Positions 16,482 to 25,553 are shown, counted from the first letter of the stretch. The stretch: 64,000 nucleotides of DNA from Clostridium aminobutyricum (GCF_017255415.1 NZ_JAFJZZ010000001.1:1054001-1118000); one strand, 5' to 3'. Notes: a model not told the origin generated them from the letters alone. Program-made: numbers and translations.

Positions 16482-18230
16482 TTAGTTTTTCTCAATAGCG
16501 CCGAACTTACAAGTTTCTAGGCACTTTCCGCACTTAATACAGGTAGCTTGGTCAATTACGTGTAGTTTTTTCACTGTGCCAGTAATTGCTTCCACCGGAC
16601 ATTTTCTCGAACATAAAGTACAGCCAACACACTTATCAGTGATCGTAAATGTAAGAAGTGGCTTGCAGGATTTAGCCGTACATTTTTTATTGTAAATATG
16701 ATCTTCATATTCATTTCTAAAATATTTAATCGTTGTAAGAACTGGGTTTGGAGCAGTCTGTCCAAGTCCGCACATGGAACCATCCTTAATCTTGTAAGCT
16801 AATTCTTCAAGAAGTTCAATGTCTCCGTCCTTCCCTTCGCCTCTTGTAATTCTTTCAAGAATTTCAAGCATTCTCTTTGTACCTACACGGCAGTAGTTAC
16901 ACTTACCGCAAGATTCTTTTCTGGTGAAGTCAAGGAAGTATCTTGCCATGTCAACCATACAAGTATCTTCGTCCATAACGATCATACCGCCGGAACCAAC
17001 GATAGCACCAGTCTTATTGATATCTTCATACGTTACAGGAGTATCAATTAATTCTGCAGGGATACATCCGCCGGAAGGTCCGCCCATCTGAACAGCCTTG
17101 AATTTCTTGTCATTCTTAATACCGTCACCGATTCCAAAAATAACATCTTTAAGCGGAAGACCCATAGGTACTTCAACAAGTCCGCCCTTTTTAATCTTAC
17201 CAGCAAGCGCAAATACCTTTGTACCTTTACTCTGTTCAGTACCCATTGCACCAAACGCAGCTCCGCCATTCACAATAATCCATGCAACATTTGCAAAGGT
17301 TTCTACATTGTTAATGTTTGTAGGCATCTGCCAGTAACCCTTCTGTGCTGGGAAAGGAGGCTTCAATCGAGGCATACCTCTTTCACCTTCAAGGGAAGCG
17401 ATAAGAGCCGTTTCTTCTCCACATACAAATGCACCGGCACCAGCTTTAATTCTTAAATCAAAGTTGTAGCCGCTTCCAAAAACGTTCTTTCCTAAATAAC
17501 CCTTTTCTCTAGCCTGAGCCATAGCAATTTCCAGTCTATGGATGGCCAGTGGGTATTCCGCACGAACATAGATCACGCCTTCGGTTGCGCCCATAGCAAA
17601 ACCGCCGATAATCATACCTTCGATTAAGGAATGGGGGTCCCCTTCCAGAACGGATCTATCCATGAATGCACCTGGATCTCCTTCGTCTGCATTACATACG
17701 ATATATTTATCTTTTCCTGGATTTGATTTTGCAGCATTCCACTTAAACCATGTAGGGAATCCAGCGCCGCCTCTTCCTCTAAGTCCAGAAATCTTTATTT
17801 CTTCAATTACTTCATCAGGTGTCATAGAAGTAACCACTTTTTTCGTTGCTTCATATCCACCAACAGCAATATATTCTTCAATGTTTTCAGGGTCAATTAG
17901 ACCGCAGTTTCGAAGAACTACTCGCTGCTGCTTTTCAATAAATTTTTCATCTATCTCTGAAATCGAAGATGTAGAAACAGCTTGTCCACCAACAAGATGC
18001 TTTTCAACAATTTCAGCTACCATACCAGGCTGTACTTTTACGTATCTGGTTAGTTCCCCATTGTCAGCATAAATGTCAACAATCGGTTCAAGATAACAAG
18101 TACCAACACATCCTGTAAGGCCTACTTCAACATTTAAATTCTTGTCAGCAATCTGCTTTACGAATTCATCAGCTGTTTTTTTAGCTCCGGTTGCAACACC
18201 GCAGCTTCCTTGTCCAACTATTACCTTCAT
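16482..18230 (-). CDS. NuoF-like NADH-binding FMN/Fe-S subunit (HydB/HndC type)
   Basis: A 582-aa subunit. Order: N-terminal thioredoxin-like [2Fe-2S] domain (CGVATG...GCVGTCYLEP), FMN/NADH domain with GLRGRGGAGFPTWFKW and the acidic NADEGDPGAFMDR loop, CGEETALIASLEG, the [4Fe-4S] motif SCGKCNYCRVG, and a C-terminal ferredoxin pair (CVGCTLCSRKCP, CIKCGKCLETC). This is the layout of the NADH-oxidising subunit of bifurcating hydrogenases and formate dehydrogenases. The open frame reaches 18269, overlapping NuoE, but the ATG at 18230 has AGGAGGGG 6 bases upstream and begins at MKVIVGQGSCG. It is 17 bases from the 1169-aa gene and clearly co-transcribed. Confidence 0.9.
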   Translation of the reverse strand: MKVIVGQGSCGVATGAKKTADEFVKQIADKNLNVEVGLTGCVGTCYLEPIVDIYADNGELTRYVKVQPGMVAEIVEKHLVGGQAVSTSSISEIDEKFIEKQQRVVLRNCGLIDPENIEEYIAVGGYEATKKVVTSMTPDEVIEEIKISGLRGRGGAGFPTWFKWNAAKSNPGKDKYIVCNADEGDPGAFMDRSVLEGDPHSLIEGMIIGGFAMGATEGVIYVRAEYPLAIHRLEIAMAQAREKGYLGKNVFGSGYNFDLRIKAGAGAFVCGEETALIASLEGERGMPRLKPPFPAQKGYWQMPTNINNVETFANVAWIIVNGGAAFGAMGTEQSKGTKVFALAGKIKKGGLVEVPMGLPLKDVIFGIGDGIKNDKKFKAVQMGGPSGGCIPAELIDTPVTYEDINKTGAIVGSGGMIVMDEDTCMVDMARYFLDFTRKESCGKCNYCRVGTKRMLEILERITRGEGKDGDIELLEELAYKIKDGSMCGLGQTAPNPVLTTIKYFRNEYEDHIYNKKCTAKSCKPLLTFTITDKCVGCTLCSRKCPVEAITGTVKKLHVIDQATCIKCGKCLETCKFGAIEKN

Positions 18231-18243
18231 TGTTACTCCCCTC

Positions 18244-18756
18244 CTATGCTCTTTCTCTAATTTCAGCAAGAATTTCCTTCACGCTGTCCTTAGTAAGGTT
18301 TCCATAAGTTTCATCACCTTCAGCACTTTTAACCATCATAACAGGCGCAAGAGAGCAACAGCCAAGACAGGCTACATTGTTCAATGTAAAAATACCGTCT
18401 TCTGTTGTTTCACCATCATTGATATTTAAGAATTCTGTGATCGCTTCTTCAATAATCTCTGAACCGTTTACATGACATGCTGTACCTTGACATAACATGA
18501 TTAGATATTTACCGATAGGCTTTAATCTAAACTGTGCATAAAATGTAGCAACACCATAAATTTTAGCAGGCTTTATTCCCGTCTGCTGAGAGATATAATT
18601 AATAGCATCCATGGATAAATATCCATAAATGTCTTGAGCCTTCTGCAAGATTGTAATCAAGCTTCCCGGCACTTTTCCATACTTTTCTAGAACTGGAGCA
18701 AGCTCCTTAAAGTCCATAGTATGGTCGTGGTCATGACCACCGCACTTATCACACAT
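18244..18756 (-). CDS. NuoE-like [2Fe-2S] thioredoxin-fold subunit
   Basis: The 170-aa protein matches the 24-kDa NADH dehydrogenase subunit: a helical N-terminal part (VPGSLITILQKAQDIYGYL, IYGVATFYAQFRL), then the four [2Fe-2S] cysteines in CQGTACHV and NVACLGCCSLAP. It partners the NuoF-like protein 13 bases downstream. An extra N-terminal piece MCDKCGGHDHDHTMDF, rich in Cys and His, precedes the family domain and could bind a metal. GGAGG before the ATG supports this start, so the tail appears to be real. It is the first gene of the operon. Confidence 0.9.
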   Translation of the reverse strand: MCDKCGGHDHDHTMDFKELAPVLEKYGKVPGSLITILQKAQDIYGYLSMDAINYISQQTGIKPAKIYGVATFYAQFRLKPIGKYLIMLCQGTACHVNGSEIIEEAITEFLNINDGETTEDGIFTLNNVACLGCCSLAPVMMVKSAEGDETYGNLTKDSVKEILAEIRERA

Positions 18757-18777
18757 AATAATCCTCCTACTATTCTT

Positions 18778-18808
18778 ATTGTGAAATAATATAAATTATT
18801 TTTACAAT
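18778..18808. promoter_or_regulatory. imperfect inverted repeat in the nuoE leader
   Basis: ATTGTGAAATAAT and ATTATTTTTACAAT face each other around ATAA, 22-52 bases before the nuoE start. The TTGTGA...TTACAA arms resemble a Rex-type half-site pair, but the spacing is too long for a standard site. It could instead be a leader hairpin. Confidence 0.35.
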
Positions 18809-18852
18809 ATTAAGTAACCCTCCAACCTATCGCTCATCGCACTAGGTAAATG

Positions 18853-18920
18853 ATGTATAATTACACTTACTTTAATTATACATACTCTACTATTATACTG
18901 AAAAGATTCTTAAGAGGCAA
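18853..18920 (-). promoter_or_regulatory. predicted nuo-like operon promoter with 11-bp inverted-repeat operator
   Basis: On the minus strand TTGCCT (18920-18915), 17 bases, and a perfect TATAAT (18897-18892) form a strong promoter with a start near 18885. Directly after it ATGTATAATTA and TAATTATACAT (18853-18863, 18873-18883) form a perfect 11-bp inverted repeat with a 9-base spacer, well placed for a repressor. The binding protein is unknown. Confidence 0.5.
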
Positions 18921-18986
18921 TACTAAGAATCGCCAAAATGCCGCATATTTCGAAGTTTATATTTTCCATATTTTCAGATTATTTCA

Positions 18987-19925
18987 CTAATTTTTCAGCC
19001 TTTGCGCTTCCTCATCTACAGCAAATTCTTCCTTGTCCTCCGGCAGCGTTTTTCTCTTTAAAAAAAATGCGGAAAAATTAATTTCCATAATCAAAATTCC
19101 TGCCATTAATAAACATGCACCAACGTACGCTCGAGGATACAATCTTTCGTTGGCAAAGAAAAACGCCACGATGCCTGCGAAAACCGGTTCCAATGCAAAT
19201 ATAATCCCTACATGAGTGGCGGATGTATACTGCTGCGCTACCACCTGTACGATAAAGGCAATTCCAGTACAAAAAATAGCAAGAAATAACAGGGCTATCC
19301 ATACACCTGTTGTTGACGGTAATACCGGTTTTTCTAAAGCCAAAGACATGACGAACATATATAGCCCCGTAAATCCCAATTGGTAAACACCCACTTGAAA
19401 TGCGTCGACATGTTCTTTATGTACGGCAGAATCTACAATTAATAAATCAATCGCGTAAGCAAAAGCACATAAAATACAGAGCAAATCCCCAAGCGCAGGC
19501 TTTAACTGTTCATTTAAAGTCATCATCCCTATTCCAATCAAACAGAGGCCTAACACCAAAAGCATTTTTTTACCGGGTCTTTCCTTTTTCATAATAAACG
19601 TTAAAATAGGGGTAATTATTACCGTTAAGGCACATAGAAAACCCGCATTGGATAAGCTGGTATAGAGCACCCCATACGTAACGCCAAGGTAAACAAATAG
19701 CAAGGAAAAACCAATAAGCGCACTGTATTTTAGGGTTATTTTATTGACATTTCTCAATTTAGGAAAGGCAACAATCAGAGCCGCAAAAAATGCTATTAAA
19801 AACCGATAGGCATTTAATGTTAAGGGGCCCATTTCTGTCAAACATAAATTCAACAACAAATACGATACGCCCCAGAAAAGGGTTACTAAAAGCAGCATAA
19901 AGTCTGCTCTTAATTGTTTTGACAT
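18987..19925 (-). CDS. EamA/DMT-family transporter
   Basis: A 312-aa protein with ten hydrophobic helices and two EamA repeats; the first begins LLVTLFWGVSYLLLN and the second ends in GIIFALEPVFAGIVAFFFANERL, a common EamA signature. The highly charged last 35 residues are cytoplasmic. The substrate is unknown. The frame opens at 19952, overlapping holA, but AGGAGG sits 9 bases before the ATG at 19925. It follows holA by 13 bases and is probably co-transcribed with it without a functional link. Confidence 0.83.
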   Translation of the reverse strand: MSKQLRADFMLLLVTLFWGVSYLLLNLCLTEMGPLTLNAYRFLIAFFAALIVAFPKLRNVNKITLKYSALIGFSLLFVYLGVTYGVLYTSLSNAGFLCALTVIITPILTFIMKKERPGKKMLLVLGLCLIGIGMMTLNEQLKPALGDLLCILCAFAYAIDLLIVDSAVHKEHVDAFQVGVYQLGFTGLYMFVMSLALEKPVLPSTTGVWIALLFLAIFCTGIAFIVQVVAQQYTSATHVGIIFALEPVFAGIVAFFFANERLYPRAYVGACLLMAGILIMEINFSAFFLKRKTLPEDKEEFAVDEEAQRLKN

Positions 19926-19938
19926 AGAGTTCATCCTC

Positions 19939-20994
19939 CTAAATCTGGGCAATAAAAAGTTCTAATGCTAAGGACTGTTCCAACAATCCGGTTTTGATAC
20001 TTCTATCTATTTCATACACTTTTATCAAGATTCGTTTCAGACTTTTTATAGAGTATCGATCGGCAAATGACATCGCTTTTTTTATTCTGAATTCGTGAAT
20101 CTGCAAAATCGATTGAATTTCTGCAAGATTCTTTCCTTCTTCCTTCAATTCCTTCACTTCTAATATCGTTTCAAATTGAGAAGCGATTAAAGAAAGAATC
20201 ATGTATAAGTTTTCGCCGGAAGTTAAAAGGGAATTCAACAGGATATAAGCTTCATTCTTTCTTCCTACACTGATGGCATCCAACATCGCAAAGACACTAG
20301 TTTCCAAATTCCCGGATACGGTAGCCAATACATCCGATAAAAGAATTTCTTCCCCTTCACTGTAGGCGATCATTTTTTTTATATCGTTTTCAAGATTATA
20401 TAAGGTGTACGTTGCTTCTTTATGAAAATAACCGCTGTTATTCACGAACTCGTGGATAACAGAAGGCTTTGCCATTTTCTTCGAAGCGCGAAAACGTTTT
20501 TCAATAAAAGATATTAAATCTCTTTCACTCAACAAATTAAATTCATAGGTCTGTCCGTTTTCACTGATCGCTTTATACAGCTTTTTTCTTTTGTCTGCCG
20601 TATTCGCTATCAAAATCACCATGCATTCGCTTGGTACCTTTTTAATATACTCAATCAACTGCGCTTCTTCATCTTCCGAAAAGGTTTTCATTTTAGAGCC
20701 TTCCAGTAAAGAAAAACTTTTTATCAATACAACTCGTTTGGCTGACATCATAGTAAAAGTCTCACAACTTTCTTTAATCGAGTCCAACGAAGTCTTTTCC
20801 CCTTCCAATATGGATAGATCCATCTCCTTGCAAGCCGGATTTATATATTTTTCTACAATTTGTTCTGCTGCCCAATGAACTAAATATTGCTCTCGGCCGA
20901 AAAGGGCTACCACTGGTCCGATTTTATCCGCTTTTAAATCTTTACTTATTGTCTGAAAGGCATGCTCCTTCTCCGTTTGTTTACGATAGGCCAT
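19939..20994 (-). CDS. holA: DNA polymerase III delta subunit
   Basis: At 351 aa this is the usual length for HolA, the clamp-loader subunit that opens the beta sliding clamp. It has the AAA+-like delta N-terminal fold without a functional Walker A (VVALFGREQYLVHW), the central VILIANTADKRKKLYK segment, and the C-terminal helical collar (GENLYMILSLIASQFETIL, KRILIKVYEIDRSIKTG). It lies downstream of comEC, the common Firmicutes order. AGGAG lies 9 bases before the ATG. Confidence 0.9.
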   Translation of the reverse strand: MAYRKQTEKEHAFQTISKDLKADKIGPVVALFGREQYLVHWAAEQIVEKYINPACKEMDLSILEGEKTSLDSIKESCETFTMMSAKRVVLIKSFSLLEGSKMKTFSEDEEAQLIEYIKKVPSECMVILIANTADKRKKLYKAISENGQTYEFNLLSERDLISFIEKRFRASKKMAKPSVIHEFVNNSGYFHKEATYTLYNLENDIKKMIAYSEGEEILLSDVLATVSGNLETSVFAMLDAISVGRKNEAYILLNSLLTSGENLYMILSLIASQFETILEVKELKEEGKNLAEIQSILQIHEFRIKKAMSFADRYSIKSLKRILIKVYEIDRSIKTGLLEQSLALELFIAQI

Positions 20995-21106
20995 TTACTA
21001 TTCTCCTCTATACAGCAACACTGAAGTTTAATCCATAAAGTTCATTATATCATTTTTTTGTTGATTTCGTAAGCATTTATCAAATAACCATTTTACACTT
21101 TTATTC

Positions 21107-23491
21107 CTATAGGTCTTCTGATATCATTTGCATCACTTCAATGTTCCCGTCCTTTTTCACCTTAATCCCCAATGCGCCATTCTTATCATTGCGAAATACA
21201 GAAGTTCCGTTTTGCTCCAATCGCTTAATAATATCTGCATTTGGGTGACCGTAATTGTTCTTTCCTACCTGAATGACAGCAATTTTCGCAGAAACAGTTT
21301 TCACAAATTCTTCCGAGGTGCTGTATTTACTCCCATGATGTGCTACTTTCAAAATATCTGTCTTTAATGGTATTTTCCCGGTATTAGAACGGATTAACTG
21401 CATTTCACCATCACAATCTATGTCGCCTGTCATCAGCGTTGATACGCCATTGAACAAGATTCTAAATACTAAACTGCTGTCATTTTCATTTCCCTCTTGT
21501 CCGGCCATCTCCTTATAGGTTTCTATTGATTTCTCGGGTGGATACAGCACTTGAATTTCCACGCAGTCGCCTACTTTAATGGATTGACCTTGCACTAAAT
21601 AGATAAACTCATTTTTGCTGATTCCTATCATTTCTTCCACATTTTTTTCAATAACTTCGTTTCCTTCATATAGACATAGTTTCTCTACATCTATATAGGA
21701 GGTCAGCGTTTGAAGTCCGCCAAAATGATCGGTATGTAAATGAGTAACGAATGCCAAATCAATCTTTTTGACACCGTTTTTTAGAAAATAAGGCAAAAGA
21801 ATTGTCTTACCTATATCTTTTGTTGCACTTCCCCCGCTGTCAATCAAAATATTCTTTCCATCGGGTGTTTTTATGTGGAGGCAATCCCCTTGACCAACAT
21901 CTATAAAGACCATCTGGGCTTTATCAAAAGGTTCTAGAAAACAATTTCCAAATAAAAAAGATACTGCTACTAAGAGAATCAGGATTTTCCCAATGCATTT
22001 GTATTGTTTTCGTTGGAAACAAATTCGGAAATATTCCGAGCAGCAGAAGAATAAAAACGAATAATATAAAATCAGCTGCCAAAGGGTTGGGCTGACCACA
22101 TAAATAAATGACACTTTTTCAATATAAACCAAGTCGTTCACATACAACAGGAGTTTGCAAAGAAATTCTGCCATGACAGAGACAATTTGAAAAAAATCAC
22201 CTAACTGCACGGAATACAGTCCGAATCCTCCAAGTATGGATAAGAGCAAAAGAAACATGCTGATTGGAATCAATATCCCGGAAATAAATATGACCGGAAT
22301 ATTTGCCACAAATGCACTAAAGGAAAAATAGTTAAATACATAGGCCGATATCGGTGCAATACCTACCTGTGCTACCATTGCAGCTGTAATCGTACTTTCA
22401 TAAATTCGATTCGCAGCCGGTAAAATGACAGCTAGCGTAAAAATCGCCAGAAATGACAATTGGAATCCGAGATTTAACAACGAAAGTGGATTAAAAAACA
22501 GCATCACGGCCATGGTGATTGCACTGCCGGTAAACATATCGTATTTGCAATACATATATTTTGCAAAAATATGAAGGGAAATCATCACTACCGCACGAAT
22601 GACTGGCGGACAAAAGTTAGAAAGGGCAGCGTAAATCAACAATAAAAATAAAGTCAGCAAGTTATAACATACATGTCTTCGACCGCCAAACAACTTATTC
22701 ACACAAACATAAAGTGCTGCTACATGTAAACCGCTAACGGATAGAATATGACAAATCCCATTCTTCTGAAAAGAATCATATAAGTCTTCTTCCAATCCGT
22801 TGCTGTCTCCGAAAACCATCCCCAAGATTAAACCTGCAATCTCTTTATCAAAGATTTGATATAAATTACGTTTATAGTCATATTTTACTACCGAAATCCA
22901 ATGCGCAATCGAATTAGCAGCTTTCGCTTCCGGTTCATAATTGCTTCCGTTAACCGTCATGATTACAAATATATTTTTTGTACTTAAATATTGACGGTAA
23001 TCAAAACATCTTGGATTCCGCTTAGGCGACGGTAAGGAAAGAGTTCCTGAGAATCTAGCATTTTTTCCTTGAAAATCATAGTAATCCGGACATTCTCCAT
23101 AAATATTAATAAGGACTTTTTCCTGATTGATTTCCCCTATACTCTCGATTTGAAAGACTTTCACAATCGCTCTGTAATATGCTTCATCCTTTTGTTCAAT
23201 GGAAACGATTCGGCCATATACCGTCAAATACTCTCCGGCATGCTGCGATAAAATCTCCCGATGATTTTGCGCGAAGCTAAATTGCAATAAGCCGAAAATA
23301 AATAAACCCACTAAAAACAGACTATATCGATTTTTCTTCCAATATAGTCTGTTCTTCTGATGCGCCCATGCAAAAATAATCGATGTAAAAATAGCAGCGA
23401 TTACAAGGTTCTTTTCGTTTATATCTAAAAAAAATTCCGTTGCCATTCCAAGGATATAAGTTCCACAGGCAACAGCGGCTGGTCTTCTCAA
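21107..23491 (-). CDS. comEC: ComEC/Rec2 DNA-uptake channel
   Basis: A 794-aa membrane protein. Order: two to three N-terminal helices, an OB-fold DUF4131 region (about 60-170), the multi-helix competence domain (about 215-500, with FQKNGICHILSVSGLHVAALYV), and a metallo-beta-lactamase-like C-terminal domain (about 525-790) with THLHTDHFGGL and VAHHGSKYSTS. It forms the channel for single-stranded DNA in transformation. Other com genes are not in the window, so transformability cannot be judged. It starts with TTG, 6 bases after GAGGGA. Confidence 0.92.
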   Translation of the reverse strand: MRRPAAVACGTYILGMATEFFLDINEKNLVIAAIFTSIIFAWAHQKNRLYWKKNRYSLFLVGLFIFGLLQFSFAQNHREILSQHAGEYLTVYGRIVSIEQKDEAYYRAIVKVFQIESIGEINQEKVLINIYGECPDYYDFQGKNARFSGTLSLPSPKRNPRCFDYRQYLSTKNIFVIMTVNGSNYEPEAKAANSIAHWISVVKYDYKRNLYQIFDKEIAGLILGMVFGDSNGLEEDLYDSFQKNGICHILSVSGLHVAALYVCVNKLFGGRRHVCYNLLTLFLLLIYAALSNFCPPVIRAVVMISLHIFAKYMYCKYDMFTGSAITMAVMLFFNPLSLLNLGFQLSFLAIFTLAVILPAANRIYESTITAAMVAQVGIAPISAYVFNYFSFSAFVANIPVIFISGILIPISMFLLLLSILGGFGLYSVQLGDFFQIVSVMAEFLCKLLLYVNDLVYIEKVSFIYVVSPTLWQLILYYSFLFFCCSEYFRICFQRKQYKCIGKILILLVAVSFLFGNCFLEPFDKAQMVFIDVGQGDCLHIKTPDGKNILIDSGGSATKDIGKTILLPYFLKNGVKKIDLAFVTHLHTDHFGGLQTLTSYIDVEKLCLYEGNEVIEKNVEEMIGISKNEFIYLVQGQSIKVGDCVEIQVLYPPEKSIETYKEMAGQEGNENDSSLVFRILFNGVSTLMTGDIDCDGEMQLIRSNTGKIPLKTDILKVAHHGSKYSTSEEFVKTVSAKIAVIQVGKNNYGHPNADIIKRLEQNGTSVFRNDKNGALGIKVKKDGNIEVMQMISEDL

Positions 23492-23576
23492 ATTTTATCC
23501 CTCTTGACCTGCCAATTTTTCTACCCCATTCTATTTTACCATATTTTTACATTTTGTCAATTCTCATGTCTTCTTT

Positions 23577-24236
23577 TTATAGCAAGCAACCGATGCAATT
23601 ATTGAGAAACCGAACAAAAAAATGTTTGTTAACGGATTCTTGATAAAAGCGGCGGCAGAAATCATCCAACTGCTGAAAGGAAAGACCCACATCTTCTTTG
23701 AAGAGTTCCTCGCACCAAATTAATTCTTTAATATATCCTCCCACCTCATACGTATCAAAGAATATTTGAATGCTCCACTCTACTTCTTTGCCGGACCAGA
23801 ATGCATTGAATTTTCGACAAAATTGCCGGACAGAATGAAGGCTTTCTTGTTGCTCCATATCCCAAAACCCGTCTAATTCCCATGCAAAATCAACCATCTG
23901 ATGCTTATCCTCCCATGAGCTTTCCTTTATATAATCCAAAAACTCTTCAAAAGAAGAAACAGGCGTATAGATGTCTTCCCTTTCTGTGTTGATCATATAG
24001 TAGGAAACAGTAGGAAGAAAAACATACTTAATGAACCCAAGTAAAGCATTTGCATCCGGATAGCAGGCCCAATTATTATCAATCAGGCCGCTGTCTTTAT
24101 CAATGAGGCAAGCATTGATAAAGACCGGCTCAGACATTTTATCCGGCGGAACCAGCATATCTTTCCATACATCTTCTCGGCCGAGAAGCTCTTCCCAATA
24201 ATAGGATTTATTGTATTTGCTGTTGCGACGCTTCAT
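23577..24236 (-). CDS. hypothetical protein, Trp/Phe-rich, coupled to the S4 paralogue
   Basis: I do not recognise this 219-aa protein. It is acidic and aromatic-rich, with nine tryptophans spread through it, and has no signal peptide, membrane helix or clear motif. The N terminus is basic (MKRRNSKYNKSYYW) and the C terminus has repeated FCRKF/FCRRF-like elements followed by a hydrophobic FLNNCIGCLL end. Its ATG lies 4 bases after the S4 stop codon, with AAGGT inside the S4 gene as ribosome binding site, so translation is almost certainly coupled. A protein or RNA partner of S4 is a guess from this linkage only. Confidence 0.75.
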   Translation of the reverse strand: MKRRNSKYNKSYYWEELLGREDVWKDMLVPPDKMSEPVFINACLIDKDSGLIDNNWACYPDANALLGFIKYVFLPTVSYYMINTEREDIYTPVSSFEEFLDYIKESSWEDKHQMVDFAWELDGFWDMEQQESLHSVRQFCRKFNAFWSGKEVEWSIQIFFDTYEVGGYIKELIWCEELFKEDVGLSFQQLDDFCRRFYQESVNKHFFVRFLNNCIGCLL

Positions 24237-24240
24237 CGGT

Positions 24241-24834
24241 TTACCTTGAATAAAATTCTACGACCAACTGATCGTTGACTTCAATGGGAATTTCCTCCCT
24301 TTGAGGGCTTCTCAGCAGCTTACCGCTGAAATGATCGAAATCTCTTTCAATATAAGGAACCGCAAAACCCTGCCAATCCAGGAAATTGCTTTTAAATGCA
24401 GCGATGTCTCTTGATTTTTCTTTTAAAGAAATAATATCTCCTTCTTTGACTGTGTAGGAAGGAATATTGACTTTTTTTCCATTGACCAGAATATGACTGT
24501 GGGTAACCTGCTGCCTTGCAAGGCGTATGGAATTAGCAAAGCCGATGCGGTATACCAAATTGTCCAGACGGCACTCCAATTTTTTCAGCAGAGCGTCACC
24601 GGTTTTCTCTTTTGATTTGAGAGATTCTTTATAATAGCGAACCATTTGTCTTTCAAATATTCCGTAATAAGCTTTTACTTTTTGCTTCTCTGTAAGCTGC
24701 AATGCATATTCGGATACTTTTCTTTTCGGTCTAAATGCAGGTGAATCGGCTCTTTTCATTGCGTTGGGATGTCCATATACATTGACGCCCAATCTTCTGC
24801 ATTCTTTAAATCTTGCGGATCTTTTTGTAGCCAT
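24241..24834 (-). CDS. rpsD: ribosomal protein S4, zinc-free paralogue outside the rpoA operon
   Basis: A 197-aa S4 protein. The N-terminal domain carries only one cysteine ([15 protein letters not shown]), so it is the zinc-independent C-minus type. The S4 RNA-binding domain is at about 90-150 ([31 protein letters not shown]). S4 nucleates 30S assembly. It usually lies between rpsK and rpoA; here it stands alone with an unknown gene, which suggests a second copy that may substitute under zinc limitation. GGAGA lies a few bases before the ATG. A perfect 23-bp palindrome is centred about 72 bases upstream and may take part in autoregulation. Confidence 0.92.
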   Translation of the reverse strand: MATKRSARFKECRRLGVNVYGHPNAMKRADSPAFRPKRKVSEYALQLTEKQKVKAYYGIFERQMVRYYKESLKSKEKTGDALLKKLECRLDNLVYRIGFANSIRLARQQVTHSHILVNGKKVNIPSYTVKEGDIISLKEKSRDIAAFKSNFLDWQGFAVPYIERDFDHFSGKLLRSPQREEIPIEVNDQLVVEFYSR

Positions 24835-24881
24835 TTTTTCTCCTTCCGTTTTTGAGGTATATGATTTATTTAAGCGCGAAC

Positions 24882-24931
24882 GCTATAATACATGTTGAGT
24901 TAGCATTAGCTAACTCAACATGTATTATAGC
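24882..24931. promoter_or_regulatory. perfect 23-bp inverted repeat (4-base loop) upstream of the S4 paralogue
   Basis: Arms at 24882-24904 and 24909-24931 are exact complements around ATTA. The outer ends carry TATAAT-like boxes in both orientations. No T run follows, so it is not an ordinary terminator. It lies 48 bases before the S4 start, in the leader or promoter region. The rest of the 300-base gap to hutP contains only the hutP terminator. Confidence 0.75.
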
Positions 24932-25055
24932 AAACTACCCCAATAATGACAAGAAAAACCGCAAAAATAATTTTAGCAAACTTTTCATTATATGTACGCT
25001 GCAAGATTCATTCTTTTTCTTCAAGCATTCAGCTAAATATAGAAATATAAGCACT

Positions 25056-25094
25056 AAAAATAGACCCTATCGATTTTTCTCTCAATAGGGTCTA
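25056..25094 (-). terminator. rho-independent terminator of hutP
   Basis: TAGACCCTAT (25061-25070) pairs with ATAGGGTCTA (25085-25094); on the minus strand five T residues follow. Confidence 0.8.
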
Positions 25095-25136
25095 TGCTTC
25101 TTATTCATCCTTCATTTCATTGAATGGGGCTGATTA

Positions 25137-25553
25137 TTATCTGCAAGAAATCGTTCGGTGCCCTAAACCGACAACAACCTCATTTAAATACATCATTCCA
25201 ATGCTCATAAAAATGCAAACACTGATATGTTCTCCACTACGGCAAACAGCGATTTTCCCTCCGCCATTCAATCCGATTGCCTTTGCAACAATCTGGGCTT
25301 GGGCTTCTCTTGCAGCTCCGGCAACGGCACCATCCTGTGCATGCTCTTCGCGGATAATGCCTGCTTTCCGTGCAACAAAAATCGCTCTTTCAATCACAAT
25401 ATGTGTTGCATTTATAACATCTCCGCCTACATCCACAGCTGTTGCCTGAATATTTTTTGCAGTCAATTCAGCGATGAGCTTTTCCTCCTCTGAACGATTG
25501 GGGGTTATGGCTAACGAAATGGCTGCTCTTGCTATATCTATACTATCATACAT
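25137..25553 (-). CDS. hutP: HutP-family RNA-binding antiterminator-like protein
   Basis: The 138-aa protein has the HutP pattern: GGDVINATHIVIERAIFVARK, then REEHAQDGAVAGAAREAQAQI and a GEHISVCIFMSIGMMYLNEVVVGLGHR end. In Bacillus, HutP with histidine and Mg2+ binds repeated NAG triplets in RNA and lets transcription of histidine-use genes continue. No hut genes are near, and single hutP-like genes are common in Clostridia with unknown targets. It is a single-gene unit with AGGAGGG before the ATG. Confidence 0.82.
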   Translation of the reverse strand: MYDSIDIARAAISLAITPNRSEEEKLIAELTAKNIQATAVDVGGDVINATHIVIERAIFVARKAGIIREEHAQDGAVAGAAREAQAQIVAKAIGLNGGGKIAVCRSGEHISVCIFMSIGMMYLNEVVVGLGHRTISCR

